Assembly: GCF_000808535.1 (NCBI RefSeq)
Contig: NZ_JWLV01000015.1
Coordinates: 1 to 64,000 of the forward strand
Length of the DNA stretch: 64,000 nt
Direction: 5' to 3'
From: Vibrio sinaloensis
GTDB taxonomy: Bacteria > Pseudomonadota > Gammaproteobacteria > Enterobacterales > Vibrionaceae
The notes beneath the pieces were generated by a model. The model searched no databases and had not been told where the DNA came from. It was given only the letters and a program-made list of their open reading frames with translations. Shown piece after piece: positions 27,315 through 37,528 of this stretch (its first letter is position 1; each line of letters starts with the position of its first letter). Both the position numbers and the translations under genes were made by a program.

Positions 27315-28299
27315 GATCTTGCTCCAACCAATCCAGGCCTCTTAACGCCAAACCTGCAGCTGTTGCGTACGCATGGCCTGTCGAATAACTGGCGGATTTC
27401 TTGTTGTTTTGCCGCTCAAATAGCGCCAACGGGTTGAACAGCTCACACTCGGTGTTCAGCCGCCTAGCGATTTCTTCTGCCAACATCGGCGTGACGGCGC
27501 CTCCGCCCGCAAGCCAGATTCCTTGCACCGAAACACCATGAACCGAAGTGAGCATTTGAATGTTGCGCTGCAACTTATCGACCAGAGCAAAAATAAAACG
27601 CTCTGTACTCCCGTGGACTAGGTGCTCCAATTGATGATCGTTTTCAATCAGTTGCGTCCCTAAAGCAATCTCTTTGCAAAAAGGCGCCTTATCTTGCAAG
27701 TCCATACACACCGAGGTTTGGCTCAAGCCAACGTCCACCAGCAACCAATCAAACTTGTGCTGCATTCTTGATGCCATTTGCCAAATATGGACCAGGCTGT
27801 GCGTTTGCACATCGAGTAATACGGGTTGATAGCCAGCTTTTGTCGCGGCCTGAACTCGGCTTTCAGCGACATCACGTTTGGTGGCATACACTTGATAGCT
27901 GGCCAAAGCTTGTGATGCACTCGCTCGGTTCACTTCAACGAAGTCAAGATTGAGCTCTTCGATAGGAAATGGCGACTGATGAGCAAACGCTTGGAAAATC
28001 GCGTACTCTCTTTCCTGCGCGTCTAATGCGCTATCTATCTGTAAAACCTTACTTATTACAGCATTGTCTGGTATTGCCAACGCAACTTTGCGACTAAATA
28101 GCGGTAGGGACTTCCTTAGTTCTTTGAGTTTCTTTACAATTTTCTGATAATTTAACATGTGGTTATCAGTGAAAATGTCGGCTTCGATTGGCAACTCTTG
28201 GTAACTCACGAGTGTAAACGTGCCTTTTGAGGGCTTGAGAGCTACCGCTTTTATACTGTGGTGGCCAATATCAACGCCGATGACTAGAGATTTACCCAT
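27304..28299 (-). CDS. pilM: Type IV pilus assembly ATPase-fold protein PilM
   Basis: This cytoplasmic actin-like protein binds ATP and the PilN N-terminal tail, connecting the alignment complex to the motor. The 331-residue protein has FtsA/ASKHA-fold phosphate motifs: GVDIGHHSIKAVAL near the N-terminus, LLVDVGLSQTSVCM in the middle and the adenosine motif IWLAGGGAVTPML. ATG at 28297-28299 follows GGAG by 7 nt; an ATG four codons upstream overlaps that site. First gene of pilMNOPQ and divergent from mrcA, the conserved proteobacterial arrangement. Confidence 0.94.
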   Translation of the reverse strand: MGKSLVIGVDIGHHSIKAVALKPSKGTFTLVSYQELPIEADIFTDNHMLNYQKIVKKLKELRKSLPLFSRKVALAIPDNAVISKVLQIDSALDAQEREYAIFQAFAHQSPFPIEELNLDFVEVNRASASQALASYQVYATKRDVAESRVQAATKAGYQPVLLDVQTHSLVHIWQMASRMQHKFDWLLVDVGLSQTSVCMDLQDKAPFCKEIALGTQLIENDHQLEHLVHGSTERFIFALVDKLQRNIQMLTSVHGVSVQGIWLAGGGAVTPMLAEEIARRLNTECELFNPLALFERQNNKKSASYSTGHAYATAAGLALRGLDWLEQDHAA

Positions 28300-28437
28300 G
28301 CTTTGCTCCATGCTGTTGCTTAGCTCTATGTTCGTAAATTGATGGTTTCTTACCGCACACTAACCAGACGAGCTAAGGTTTTAGCTTAAAGTACAATGGT
28401 TTGCATATAGTGAACCTAATTAATCAGGGATTCTCCG

Positions 28438-30981
28438 GTGAAGTTCATAAAGCGATTGTTCATTTTTTCACTGGTTTGCATGATTCTTGGAGTCGGTACA
28501 ATTTTCGGCTTCTATTTCTATGTCAAACCAGAGCTACCCGATGTAGCGACTTTAAAAGACGTAAAGCTGCAAACACCCATGCAGGTGTTCAGTCAAGACG
28601 GCAAACTGATCTCTCAGTTTGGTGAAAAACGTCGCATACCAGTTAGCTATGACGAGATTCCTCAACACCTAATCGAAGCCCTAATCGCGACTGAAGATAG
28701 CCGCTTTTATGATCACCCAGGGATCGACCCAATTGGCATCACGCGTGCAGCGGTTGTCGTTGCAATGTCGGGGTCGGCAAAGCAAGGGGCAAGTACCATA
28801 ACCCAGCAGCTTGCGCGAAACTTCTTCCTCTCCAATGAGAAGAAGATCATGCGTAAGATTAAAGAAATCTTTATCGCCATCCATATTGAACAGTTGCTGA
28901 GCAAGCAAGAGATCATGGAGCTTTACGTCAACAAGATCTTCTTGGGTTACCGTTCGTACGGCTTTGGCGCCGCTGCACAAACGTATTTTGGTAAAGATCT
29001 TAAAGATTTAACGCTGAGTGAAATTGCCACTCTGGCTGGCATGCCAAAAGCACCGTCAACCATGAACCCTATTTATTCTGTTGATCGCGCTACCAACCGT
29101 CGTAACGTGGTTTTACTGCGTATGCTCGATGAGAAGTACATTACTCAAGAAGAGTACGACCAAGCTCGCGCTGAAGAGATTGTTTCCCGTTATCACGGCG
29201 CAGAAATCGAGCTGAGTGCCCCTTACGTGGCTGAACTCGCTCGCGCATGGATGGTAGCTCGCTACGGTGAAGAAGAAGCGTATACGTCTGGGATGAACAT
29301 CTACACCACAGTAGATTCCAAGCTCCAAGCTGCGGCGAACAAAGCCGCAATCAATAACCTGATTGACTATGACATGCGTCATGGCTACCGCGGCGCTGAA
29401 AAAGTGTTGTGGAAACCGGAGCAACCTGCTTTTGATGAAGACGAGATCAACAAAACTCTACGTAGTGTGCCAAGCTATGGTGACATCACTCCTGCGGTAG
29501 TCACTAAGGTGAATGGTAAGCAAGCAACCGTTGTGATTAAGAATGAAGGTAGTCAAACGCTTAACTGGGATGGCATTAAATGGGCGCGTAAGTTTCTAAC
29601 CGATGATCGCCAAGGAGCAGCACCAAAATCCGCAGCCGACGTTTTGGCCGTTGGCGAACAGATTTGGGTGCGCCAAGTCGCAGCTGTGGACGAAAGCGAG
29701 CAACCAACCTCAACGTGGGAACTAAGCCAAGTACCAAATGCGAATACCGCGTTTACAGCAATGAACCCAGAAAATGGTGCCGTGCTTGCATTGGTCGGGG
29801 GCTTCAACTTTATCCATAACAAGTTCAACCGCGCAACTCAGTCGGTACGTCAAGTAGGCTCAAGTATCAAACCTTTCATCTATTCGGCAGCGATTGATAA
29901 AGGATTAACATTGGCAACCTTGATTAACGATGCGCCAATCAACCAGTGGGATCAAAGCCAAGGTACCGCTTGGCGCCCTAAGAACTCGCCTCCGACTTAC
30001 GTTGGTCCAACACGCCTGCGCATCGGCCTTGCTCAGTCAAAGAACGTAATGGCGGTTCGTGTACTGCGTGAAGTAGGATTGGATGAAACTCGCCAATACT
30101 TGACGCGTTTTGGCTTCGATATCGATCAGGTGCCACGCTCAGAAACGATCGCTCTCGGAGCGGGTAGCTTAACACCGATGAAAATGGCGCAAGGTTATTC
30201 AGTATTTGCCAATGGCGGCTACTACGTTGAACCTTTCTACATCAGCCGTGTAGAAGGCCCATTTGGCGATTTAGAGTTTGAAGCGACACCAAAAACCATC
30301 TGTCGCGATAATTGCGACGCCGAAGAGACTCTCACTGAGCAAAACGAGTTTCAAGAGCAAGATGTTGCCCTCGAAAATACGCCGCTTGACGAAAACACTG
30401 AACCTCAGTACGCACCTCAAGTCATCTCGGAGCAGACCGCATTCCTAGTACGAGAGATGATGTACAGTAATGTTTGGGGTGGTGGTAATTGGCGCGAAGG
30501 AACTGGCTGGAATGGTACAGGCTGGCGAGCTCAGAAGCTGGAACGTCGTGATATCGGCGGTAAAACCGGTACCACCAACGATTCCAAAGATGCTTGGTAC
30601 AATGGTTACGGTCCGGGCATGGTTGCTGTAGCCTGGGTCGGGTTTGATGATCACAACCGAAAACTGGGGCGCACGACACCCAACAGTAACCTTGGCAAAG
30701 ACCAAGCGTCTGGAGCAGAAGCAGGCGCAAAAACAGCGCAACCTGCTTGGGTAGATTTCATGCACGATGCACTAGAGGGTGTGCCTCAGGTCGACAAATC
30801 TATCCCACCAAACATTGTTCGCGTGCGTATTGATCGCGACACAGGCCTGCTGACCAACAAGTTTGATGGCAGCGCGATGTTTGAATACTTTTTGGAAGGC
30901 ACTGAACCAACAGAGTATGTGACAAACCAAATCACAGACAGTATTTATACGTCAGACGATGGCAGTGAAGAGCTCTTCTAA
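28438..30981 (+). CDS. mrcA: Penicillin-binding protein 1A (bifunctional)
   Basis: This peptidoglycan glycosyltransferase/transpeptidase polymerises and cross-links the cell wall from the inner membrane. The 847-residue protein has an N-terminal membrane anchor (about 5-27), a GT51 domain with EDSRFYDHPGID and GASTITQQLARN, an inserted OB-like region (about 310-420), and a transpeptidase domain with nucleophile Ser in GSSIKPF, then SKN (AQSKNVM) and KTGTT. It starts at GTG (28438) after AGGGA. The next ATG would remove part of the anchor. Divergent from pilM. Confidence 0.96.
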   Translation: MKFIKRLFIFSLVCMILGVGTIFGFYFYVKPELPDVATLKDVKLQTPMQVFSQDGKLISQFGEKRRIPVSYDEIPQHLIEALIATEDSRFYDHPGIDPIGITRAAVVVAMSGSAKQGASTITQQLARNFFLSNEKKIMRKIKEIFIAIHIEQLLSKQEIMELYVNKIFLGYRSYGFGAAAQTYFGKDLKDLTLSEIATLAGMPKAPSTMNPIYSVDRATNRRNVVLLRMLDEKYITQEEYDQARAEEIVSRYHGAEIELSAPYVAELARAWMVARYGEEEAYTSGMNIYTTVDSKLQAAANKAAINNLIDYDMRHGYRGAEKVLWKPEQPAFDEDEINKTLRSVPSYGDITPAVVTKVNGKQATVVIKNEGSQTLNWDGIKWARKFLTDDRQGAAPKSAADVLAVGEQIWVRQVAAVDESEQPTSTWELSQVPNANTAFTAMNPENGAVLALVGGFNFIHNKFNRATQSVRQVGSSIKPFIYSAAIDKGLTLATLINDAPINQWDQSQGTAWRPKNSPPTYVGPTRLRIGLAQSKNVMAVRVLREVGLDETRQYLTRFGFDIDQVPRSETIALGAGSLTPMKMAQGYSVFANGGYYVEPFYISRVEGPFGDLEFEATPKTICRDNCDAEETLTEQNEFQEQDVALENTPLDENTEPQYAPQVISEQTAFLVREMMYSNVWGGGNWREGTGWNGTGWRAQKLERRDIGGKTGTTNDSKDAWYNGYGPGMVAVAWVGFDDHNRKLGRTTPNSNLGKDQASGAEAGAKTAQPAWVDFMHDALEGVPQVDKSIPPNIVRVRIDRDTGLLTNKFDGSAMFEYFLEGTEPTEYVTNQITDSIYTSDDGSEELF

Positions 30982-30991
30982 GTGATGAACC

Positions 30992-31026
30992 AAAGAGGCT
31001 GATGTAACCCATCAGCCTCTTTTTTA
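30992..31026 (+). terminator. Intrinsic terminator of mrcA
   Basis: AGAGGCTGAT/ATCAGCCTCT stem with a 7-nt loop, followed by a T-run. It starts about 12 nt after the mrcA stop. Confidence 0.88.
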
Positions 31027-31096
31027 TTGCCTTAATACTGTCATACGGCGCAACCTAAGGTGACCAGCCGCAATCTAAATCTCCGCGACACACAGA

Positions 31097-31996
31097 CTAA
31101 TTAGACTCAATACTCGCCAGTTGCTCTTTGATTGCGTTCGCTAGTTGCTCAAAACGAGTTCGAAGCGGTGAGCCCGGTCGATACACCAGAACAATACTGC
31201 GTGACGGTACAGGATTTATGGCACGAACGTAGCAAACTCCATCCTTTTGTTTCTCTTTCGGCAAAGAGAGCTCGGGCAATAACGTAATCCCCGCTCCCGC
31301 TGCAACCATATTGCGTAAGGTCTCTAGGCTCGTCGCTTTAAAGCGCTCATCATCTTTTGCCCCAGCAGCGAAACAGAACCCCAAAGCCTGATCACGCAAG
31401 CAGTGACCATCTCCGAGCGCTAACACCGTGCGCCCATTGAGCTCAAGCATATCGACCTCATCCAATGCCGCCCATTCATGATCGCAAGGCACCGCAACAC
31501 TCATTGCCTCATTGAAGACTTCGATTTCTTTAAAGGGCGCTGTTTCTGCGACAGAGGCCAGCACAAGGCAATCCAGTTTTCCATCTTCTAGCTGCCTAAC
31601 CAACTGATGCGTCTGCGCTTCATGAAGAAAAAGTTCAAGCTGTGGAAACTGCTCTTTCATCATAGGGACAATTCTTGGCAACAAATAAGGTCCAACCGTC
31701 GGAATAAAACCGATGTGCATAGGACCCACCATTTCACCCGCTTGCCCACTGGCCATATCTTTAAACGTTTTCACTTCCGACAAAATACGTTTAGCTTGGT
31801 CGACCAATTGCAACCCTGCATCGGTAAATAGGACACGGCGACTGCTCCGTTCTAACAGTGCGGTCCCCAACTCATCTTCGAGTTTTCGAATTTGACCACT
31901 CAACGTTGGCTGACTCACAAAACACGCTTCAGCTGCCTTGCGGAAGTGTTTGTGTTCAGCTAAAGCTACTAAGTACTCAAAGTCGCGAATATTCAT
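31097..31996 (-). CDS. oxyR: Hydrogen peroxide sensor and regulator OxyR
   Basis: This LysR-type regulator activates antioxidant genes when peroxide forms a disulfide in the sensor domain. The 299-residue protein has the N-terminal winged helix (MNIRDFEYLVALAEHKHFR, then AACFVSQPTLSGQIRKLE) and the redox pair Cys199 and Cys208 in HCLRDQALGFC, at the same numbering as in E. coli. ATG at 31994-31996 matches the family start. It is divergent from the Prx/Grx gene, and an OxyR tetra-half-site motif lies between them (32020-32056), so it probably autoregulates and activates the neighbour. Confidence 0.96.
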   Translation of the reverse strand: MNIRDFEYLVALAEHKHFRKAAEACFVSQPTLSGQIRKLEDELGTALLERSSRRVLFTDAGLQLVDQAKRILSEVKTFKDMASGQAGEMVGPMHIGFIPTVGPYLLPRIVPMMKEQFPQLELFLHEAQTHQLVRQLEDGKLDCLVLASVAETAPFKEIEVFNEAMSVAVPCDHEWAALDEVDMLELNGRTVLALGDGHCLRDQALGFCFAAGAKDDERFKATSLETLRNMVAAGAGITLLPELSLPKEKQKDGVCYVRAINPVPSRSIVLVYRPGSPLRTRFEQLANAIKEQLASIESN

Positions 31997-32019
31997 TGTT
32001 GGTTGCCCCCACAAAGTAG

Positions 32020-32056
32020 ATAGAAAGAATCTATCAAAACCATAGCATTAAACGAT
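32020..32056. promoter_or_regulatory. OxyR binding site between oxyR and the Prx/Grx gene
   Basis: The site reads ATAG-N7-CTAT-N7-ATAG-N7-CGAT. Four half-sites have exact 7-nt spacing and a single mismatch to the OxyR consensus. It overlaps the upstream edge of the Prx/Grx -35 element, the usual position for OxyR activation. Confidence 0.87.
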
Positions 32057-32084
32057 TAGAGCTATCAAAGAATTTCTTTAATAA
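32056..32084 (+). promoter_or_regulatory. Candidate promoter of the Prx/Grx gene
   Basis: TTAGAG (32056-32061), a 17-bp spacer and TAATAA (32079-32084). The poor -35 match and adjoining OxyR site fit an activator-dependent promoter. Confidence 0.5.
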
Positions 32085-32164
32085 TAACCCCATCAAAACA
32101 GAGCACAGTGAACACACTGATAAGACTCACTGAAAATTTTATATAAATCATCAAGGAAACTCAT

Positions 32165-32893
32165 ATGTTCGTATCGAAAGAAGGTCAAAGCGTTCCACAA
32201 GTTACTTTCCCAACCCGTCAAGGTGACGCATGGGTTAACGTGACAACAGACGATCTGTTCAAAGACAAAACCGTTATTGTGTTTAGTTTACCCGGTGCTT
32301 TTACACCAACGTGTTCTTCAAGCCACCTGCCGCGTTACAACGAGTTGTTCCCTGTATTTAAGGAGCACGGCGTGGATGAAATCTTATGTCTGTCGGTCAA
32401 TGACACCTTCGTGATGAATGCATGGAAAGCCGATCAAGAAGCCGAAAACATCACTTTCATTCCTGACGGCAACGGCGATTTTACCGAGGGTATGGGCATG
32501 CTAGTCGACAAAAATGATTTGGGCTTTGGTAAACGCTCATGGCGCTACAGCATGCTCGTGAAAAATGGCGTGGTTGAAAAAATGTTTATCGAGCCAAACG
32601 AGCCGGGCGACCCGTTCAAAGTATCAGATGCCGATACCATGCTGAACTACATCGCTCCAGATTACAAAACGCAAGAGTCTATTACGGTATTTACTAAGCC
32701 AGGTTGTCCTTTCTGTATGAAAGCGAAACAAAATCTGATTGACCACGGTCTTCAATATGAAGAAGTGATTCTTGGCAAAGATGCAACCACAGTGAGCTTG
32801 CGTGCTGTAACAGGTCGCTCAACCGTTCCTCAAGTCTTCATCGGTGGTAAACACATCGGTGGTAGTGAAGAACTAGAAGCGTTCCTAGGCTAA
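32165..32893 (+). CDS. Peroxiredoxin 5-glutaredoxin hybrid peroxidase
   Basis: This glutathione-dependent peroxidase reduces H2O2 and alkyl peroxides. The 242-residue protein fuses a Prx5-type domain (about 1-160) with peroxidatic Cys50 in [15 protein letters not shown] to a glutaredoxin domain (about 170-242) with the active site CPFC at Cys181/Cys184 ([13 protein letters not shown]) and the TVPQVFIGG glutathione-binding motif. This is the hyPrx5 architecture known from Haemophilus and other pathogens. AAGGAAAC precedes the ATG. Divergent from oxyR and followed by a flavoprotein reductase gene after 167 bp. Confidence 0.94.
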   Translation: MFVSKEGQSVPQVTFPTRQGDAWVNVTTDDLFKDKTVIVFSLPGAFTPTCSSSHLPRYNELFPVFKEHGVDEILCLSVNDTFVMNAWKADQEAENITFIPDGNGDFTEGMGMLVDKNDLGFGKRSWRYSMLVKNGVVEKMFIEPNEPGDPFKVSDADTMLNYIAPDYKTQESITVFTKPGCPFCMKAKQNLIDHGLQYEEVILGKDATTVSLRAVTGRSTVPQVFIGGKHIGGSEELEAFLG

Positions 32894-32906
32894 CTCAATG
32901 CCCTCA

Positions 32907-32936
32907 GTCTCCCGATGCTAACCTGGCTCGGGGGAC
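32907..32936 (+). other. Hairpin after the Prx/Grx gene
   Basis: GTCTCCCGA (32907-32915) pairs with TCGGGGGAC (32928-32936): nine pairs, one T-G wobble. No T-run follows, so it is more likely an mRNA stability or processing element than a terminator. Confidence 0.5.
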
Positions 32937-33019
32937 ACCCTACTCACTTCCTTGAGTCTTGATACTTGGTTGTCTTAAACCAGTCCAACAACGTATCAGG
33001 ATTGACCCCAATTACCTTC

Positions 33020-33040
33020 CCAAGCCCCACACTGGCTTGG
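33020..33040 (+). other. Hairpin upstream of the flavoprotein gene
   Basis: CCAAGCC/GGCTTGG form a perfect 7-bp stem with a 7-nt loop, ending 20 nt before the start codon of the downstream gene. It could influence translation start or mRNA processing. Confidence 0.45.
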
Positions 33041-33060
33041 CTAGAAAAGCGAGAACCGTT

Positions 33061-34518
33061 ATGAAACAGTTAAACGTTGATGTTGCCATTATTGGTGGTG
33101 GTACAGCAGGTCTTGGTGCATACCGCGCGGCCAAAGCACACACGGACAGTGTTGTGATGATTGAAGGTGGTCCATATGGCACCACATGTGCTCGCGTGGG
33201 TTGCATGCCTTCAAAGCTGCTTATCGCAGCAGCGGAAAGCGTTCACCAAATCGAAAAGGCTCCAGGATTTGGCGTTTACCCGCAAGGTGATATCACCATC
33301 AACGGACGAGAAGTAATGGATCGTGTGAAACGCGAACGTGACCGCTTCGTTGGCTTTGTGCTTGAAGGCGTTGATGAAATACCCGCTCAGGATAAGATCC
33401 AAGGCTACGCGACTTTCCTCGATGACAATACGCTCATGGTGGATGACCACACTCAGGTTAACGCTAAGCGAATCGTAATTGCGACGGGTTCTCGCCCCGC
33501 ATATCCAGCCGTGTGGAACGAACTGGGTGATCGACTCGTGATCAATGATGATGTGTTTGACTGGGATGACCTACCTGAATCAGTGGCGGTATTTGGCCCA
33601 GGTGTTATTGGCCTTGAGCTTGGTCAAGCGCTGCACCGCTTGGGAGTCAACGTGAAGTTGTTTGGCTTGGGAGGTCAAGTAGGCCCGCTCACAGACCCAG
33701 AGGTTATGGCGTACGCCGATCAAGCGTTCAAACAAGAGTTCTACTTAGATGCGGACGTGAAAGTCGAGAGCATGAAACGTATTGAAAGCGAAGACAAAGT
33801 TGAAATTCAGTTTATCAATCACGATGGTGAACTTGAGAGTTTTATCGTCGATTACGTCTTGGCTGCCACTGGACGTAGACCGAATATCGATAAGCTAGCG
33901 ATTGAAAACACCAACATTGAGTTAGATGAACGCGGTGTGCCGACCGCTGATCACTACACCCTTCAAACGTCAGTAGAAAGCATTTTTATTGCAGGTGACG
34001 CAAGTAACCAAATTCCATTGCTTCACGAAGCCGCAGATCAAGGTCGTATCGCGGGCGACAATGCAGGTCGTTTTCCAGATATTCGAGCGGGACTGCGTCG
34101 CTCTCCGATTTCAGCGGTCTTCTCTGATCCACAAATTGCGATGGTCGGTGAAACCTATAAGCAGTTAACAACACGTGTAGGCAATTGTGGCTGTTTTGCG
34201 ACGGGTGAAGTTTCTTTTGAGAACCAAGGCCGCTCGCGAGTCATGCTACGCAACAAAGGTATCTTGCATGTCTATGGCGAACAAGGTACTGGACGTTTCC
34301 TTGGCGCAGAAATGATAGGACCCAATGCCGAGCATCTCGCTCACTTGCTTGCTTGGGCACATCAAAACCGAATGACGGTGTCTGAAATGTTGGATATGCC
34401 TTTCTATCACCCTGTTATCGAAGAAGGCGTTCGAACAGCCTTACGCGATCTCAACGCGAAACTGCATCTTGGCCCAGAGATGATCAAACACTGCCTAGAT
34501 TGTGGTCCTGGTTGTTAA
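33061..34518 (+). CDS. Dihydrolipoamide dehydrogenase-like flavoprotein disulfide reductase
   Basis: The 485-residue protein belongs to the class I pyridine-nucleotide disulfide oxidoreductases. It has the FAD motif AIIGGGTAGLGAYRA (9-23), redox disulfide Cys43/Cys48 in TTCARVGCMPSK, the NAD(P)-binding VFGPGVIGLELGQAL, FAD motif SIFIAGDAS and the C-terminal catalytic HPVIEEG (His450). The active site CARVGC differs from the usual CxNxGC. It ends in the unusual Cys-rich tail CLDCGPGC (478-485). It is not next to pyruvate dehydrogenase genes. Its position behind the OxyR-linked Prx/Grx gene suggests a thiol-redox role. ATG at 33061 is chosen from homology; an in-frame start at 32959 is unlikely. 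Confidence 0.85.
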   Translation: MKQLNVDVAIIGGGTAGLGAYRAAKAHTDSVVMIEGGPYGTTCARVGCMPSKLLIAAAESVHQIEKAPGFGVYPQGDITINGREVMDRVKRERDRFVGFVLEGVDEIPAQDKIQGYATFLDDNTLMVDDHTQVNAKRIVIATGSRPAYPAVWNELGDRLVINDDVFDWDDLPESVAVFGPGVIGLELGQALHRLGVNVKLFGLGGQVGPLTDPEVMAYADQAFKQEFYLDADVKVESMKRIESEDKVEIQFINHDGELESFIVDYVLAATGRRPNIDKLAIENTNIELDERGVPTADHYTLQTSVESIFIAGDASNQIPLLHEAADQGRIAGDNAGRFPDIRAGLRRSPISAVFSDPQIAMVGETYKQLTTRVGNCGCFATGEVSFENQGRSRVMLRNKGILHVYGEQGTGRFLGAEMIGPNAEHLAHLLAWAHQNRMTVSEMLDMPFYHPVIEEGVRTALRDLNAKLHLGPEMIKHCLDCGPGC

Positions 34519-34530
34519 TCCGACTAAAAA

Positions 34531-34560
34531 GAAAAAACGAGCCAAGTGGCTCGTTTTTGT
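34531..34560. terminator. Bidirectional terminator between the flavoprotein and RidA genes
   Basis: AAACGAGCCA/TGGCTCGTTT-type stem around a short loop, with T-runs on both strands. It separates convergent genes. Confidence 0.85.
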
Positions 34561-34578
34561 CTTTAGCGTAAGAAGAAA

Positions 34579-34926
34579 TTATTTTTCTGCGGCAATCACT
34601 GAGATCTCAACCAATAAAGCCTCACGCGCCATATCACCCGTCACACAAGCTCGCGCTGGTGCATGCCCCTCTGGTACCCACGCATCCCAAACAGCATTCA
34701 TCGCTTTGAAATCTTGCATGTCTTTGAGGTAAATGGTCGCCGACAACATGTGTTCTTTATCGCTGCCCGCTTCAATCAATAGTTGCTCGACTTTATCGAG
34801 CATAGTCTGCGTTTGCTCGGTAATACCTTGTGTTGCATCAGCGCACACCTGACCACATAGATAGATGGTGCCATTGTGCTTCACAATTCGGCTCATACGT
34901 TGTTTCGTGTGTTGGCGCTCGATCAT
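34579..34926 (-). CDS. RidA/YjgF-family protein
   Basis: This small cytoplasmic protein belongs to the Rid superfamily, best known for deaminating reactive enamine/imine intermediates of PLP enzymes. At 115 residues it is of usual length. It has the hydrophobic [11 protein letters not shown] strand, [17 protein letters not shown], the [21 protein letters not shown] motif and the terminal VEISVIAAE. The pattern is nearer the YoaB/Rid2-like groups than archetypal RidA, so the substrate is uncertain. ATG at 34924-34926 gives standard length and follows a GTGAG-rich segment; an ATG seven codons earlier is possible. Divergent from the DUF3624 gene. Confidence 0.85.
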   Translation of the reverse strand: MIERQHTKQRMSRIVKHNGTIYLCGQVCADATQGITEQTQTMLDKVEQLLIEAGSDKEHMLSATIYLKDMQDFKAMNAVWDAWVPEGHAPARACVTGDMAREALLVEISVIAAEK

Positions 34927-34993
34927 TTTTCTCACTTTCTCATTCATTTACGATATTCTAGTAACACGCTATGTTACCTAAATTCGTATCCTC

Positions 34994-35248
34994 ATGACAT
35001 GCCCTTACTGCAAAGATAACTGGTTCTGGCAAAAGATTGGCCGCTGTAAACGCTGCATGGATCAACTTACCGTGCTATCTGTTTTATGCTGGATCGTCTG
35101 GTGGTTTTTGTTCAAAGACAACCCAAAAAGTATTGAGTCCATCGCGCTACTTATGGCGGGCTTTGCATTCAATGCACTTCTCGCCCTTCACCTATGGATG
35201 CGCTTTGTGATCATTCCTTGGCAGGAGCGCAATAAAAACAAACGGTAG
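34994..35248 (+). CDS. DUF3624 family small membrane protein
   Basis: This 84-residue protein starts MTCPYCKDNWFWQKIGRCKRCMDQL. Two CxxC pairs suggest a zinc-ribbon-like N-terminus. Two hydrophobic segments follow (about 25-40 and 50-72). The pattern is that of DUF3624, a family found mostly in vibrios and relatives and without known function. It is divergent from the RidA-family gene. Nothing in the neighbourhood reveals its job. Confidence 0.8.
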   Translation: MTCPYCKDNWFWQKIGRCKRCMDQLTVLSVLCWIVWWFLFKDNPKSIESIALLMAGFAFNALLALHLWMRFVIIPWQERNKNKR

Positions 35249-35266
35249 ACGAATTTGAGATCGGAT

Positions 35267-35301
35267 AAAAAAAGCCCCAAGGACAATCTGTCCTTGGGGC
35301 T
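35267..35301 (-). terminator. Terminator of argH(A)
   Basis: AGCCCCAAGGACA/TGTCCTTGGGGCT is a perfect 13-bp stem with a 3-nt loop. The minus strand continues with seven T. It lies about 120 nt beyond the argH stop and just beyond the DUF3624 gene. Confidence 0.85.
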
Positions 35302-35302
35302 C

Positions 35303-35320
35303 TCTTAGATTCGTCTAAGA
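35303..35320 (-). other. Second hairpin stacked against the argH terminator
   Basis: TCTTAGA/TCTAAGA form a perfect 7-bp stem around a 4-nt loop (TTCG on the plus strand). It is one nucleotide from the 13-bp terminator stem and has no T-run of its own. Confidence 0.5.
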
Positions 35321-35419
35321 AAAAGCAGTGGTACTTTAATAGACCCAGCTTTTTATAAAAGGTTCCCAAATTGATCGATCTTTTTTGATCTTTCTTCAAA
35401 AACCTTCCAATTCATACTC

Positions 35420-37318
<1,899 letters not shown>

Positions 37319-37413
37319 TCACTATTTGTGCTAGTAGCTGTATTGCTAAAAAAGACTCTGAATTATCTTCAGTATTTTATGATGGTTCAAAGTTACGGCA
37401 AATCAAACTAAAA

Positions 37414-37452
37414 ATAAAGTATTAATTCATTATTTTTACATATTTATTCATG
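37414..37452 (-). promoter_or_regulatory. Tandem ARG-box-like sites upstream of argH(A)
   Basis: ATTCA half-sites at 37425-37429 and 37446-37450 are exactly 21 bp apart, the centre spacing of paired ArgR boxes (18 bp plus 3). The second half of each box is poorly conserved. The A/T-rich flanks fit the consensus. Confidence 0.6.
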
Positions 37453-37476
37453 ACAGCTTAATTAATATCCAAAGAA

Positions 37477-37508
37477 AGAAAAAGCCCACTTGGCGTCCAA
37501 GTGGGCTT
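37477..37508 (-). terminator. Intrinsic terminator of argG
   Basis: AAGCCCACTTGG/CCAAGTGGGCTT, 12 bp with a 3-nt loop; T-rich on the minus strand. It lies between the argG stop and the argH promoter region. Confidence 0.85.
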
Positions 37509-37528
37509 GTATCAATCAGTGGGAAGCG

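Noticed and set aside
32959..33060. Longer N-terminus for the flavoprotein reductase
   Set aside because: The family begins just before the FAD motif; the 34-codon extension has no targeting signal and overlaps a hairpin.
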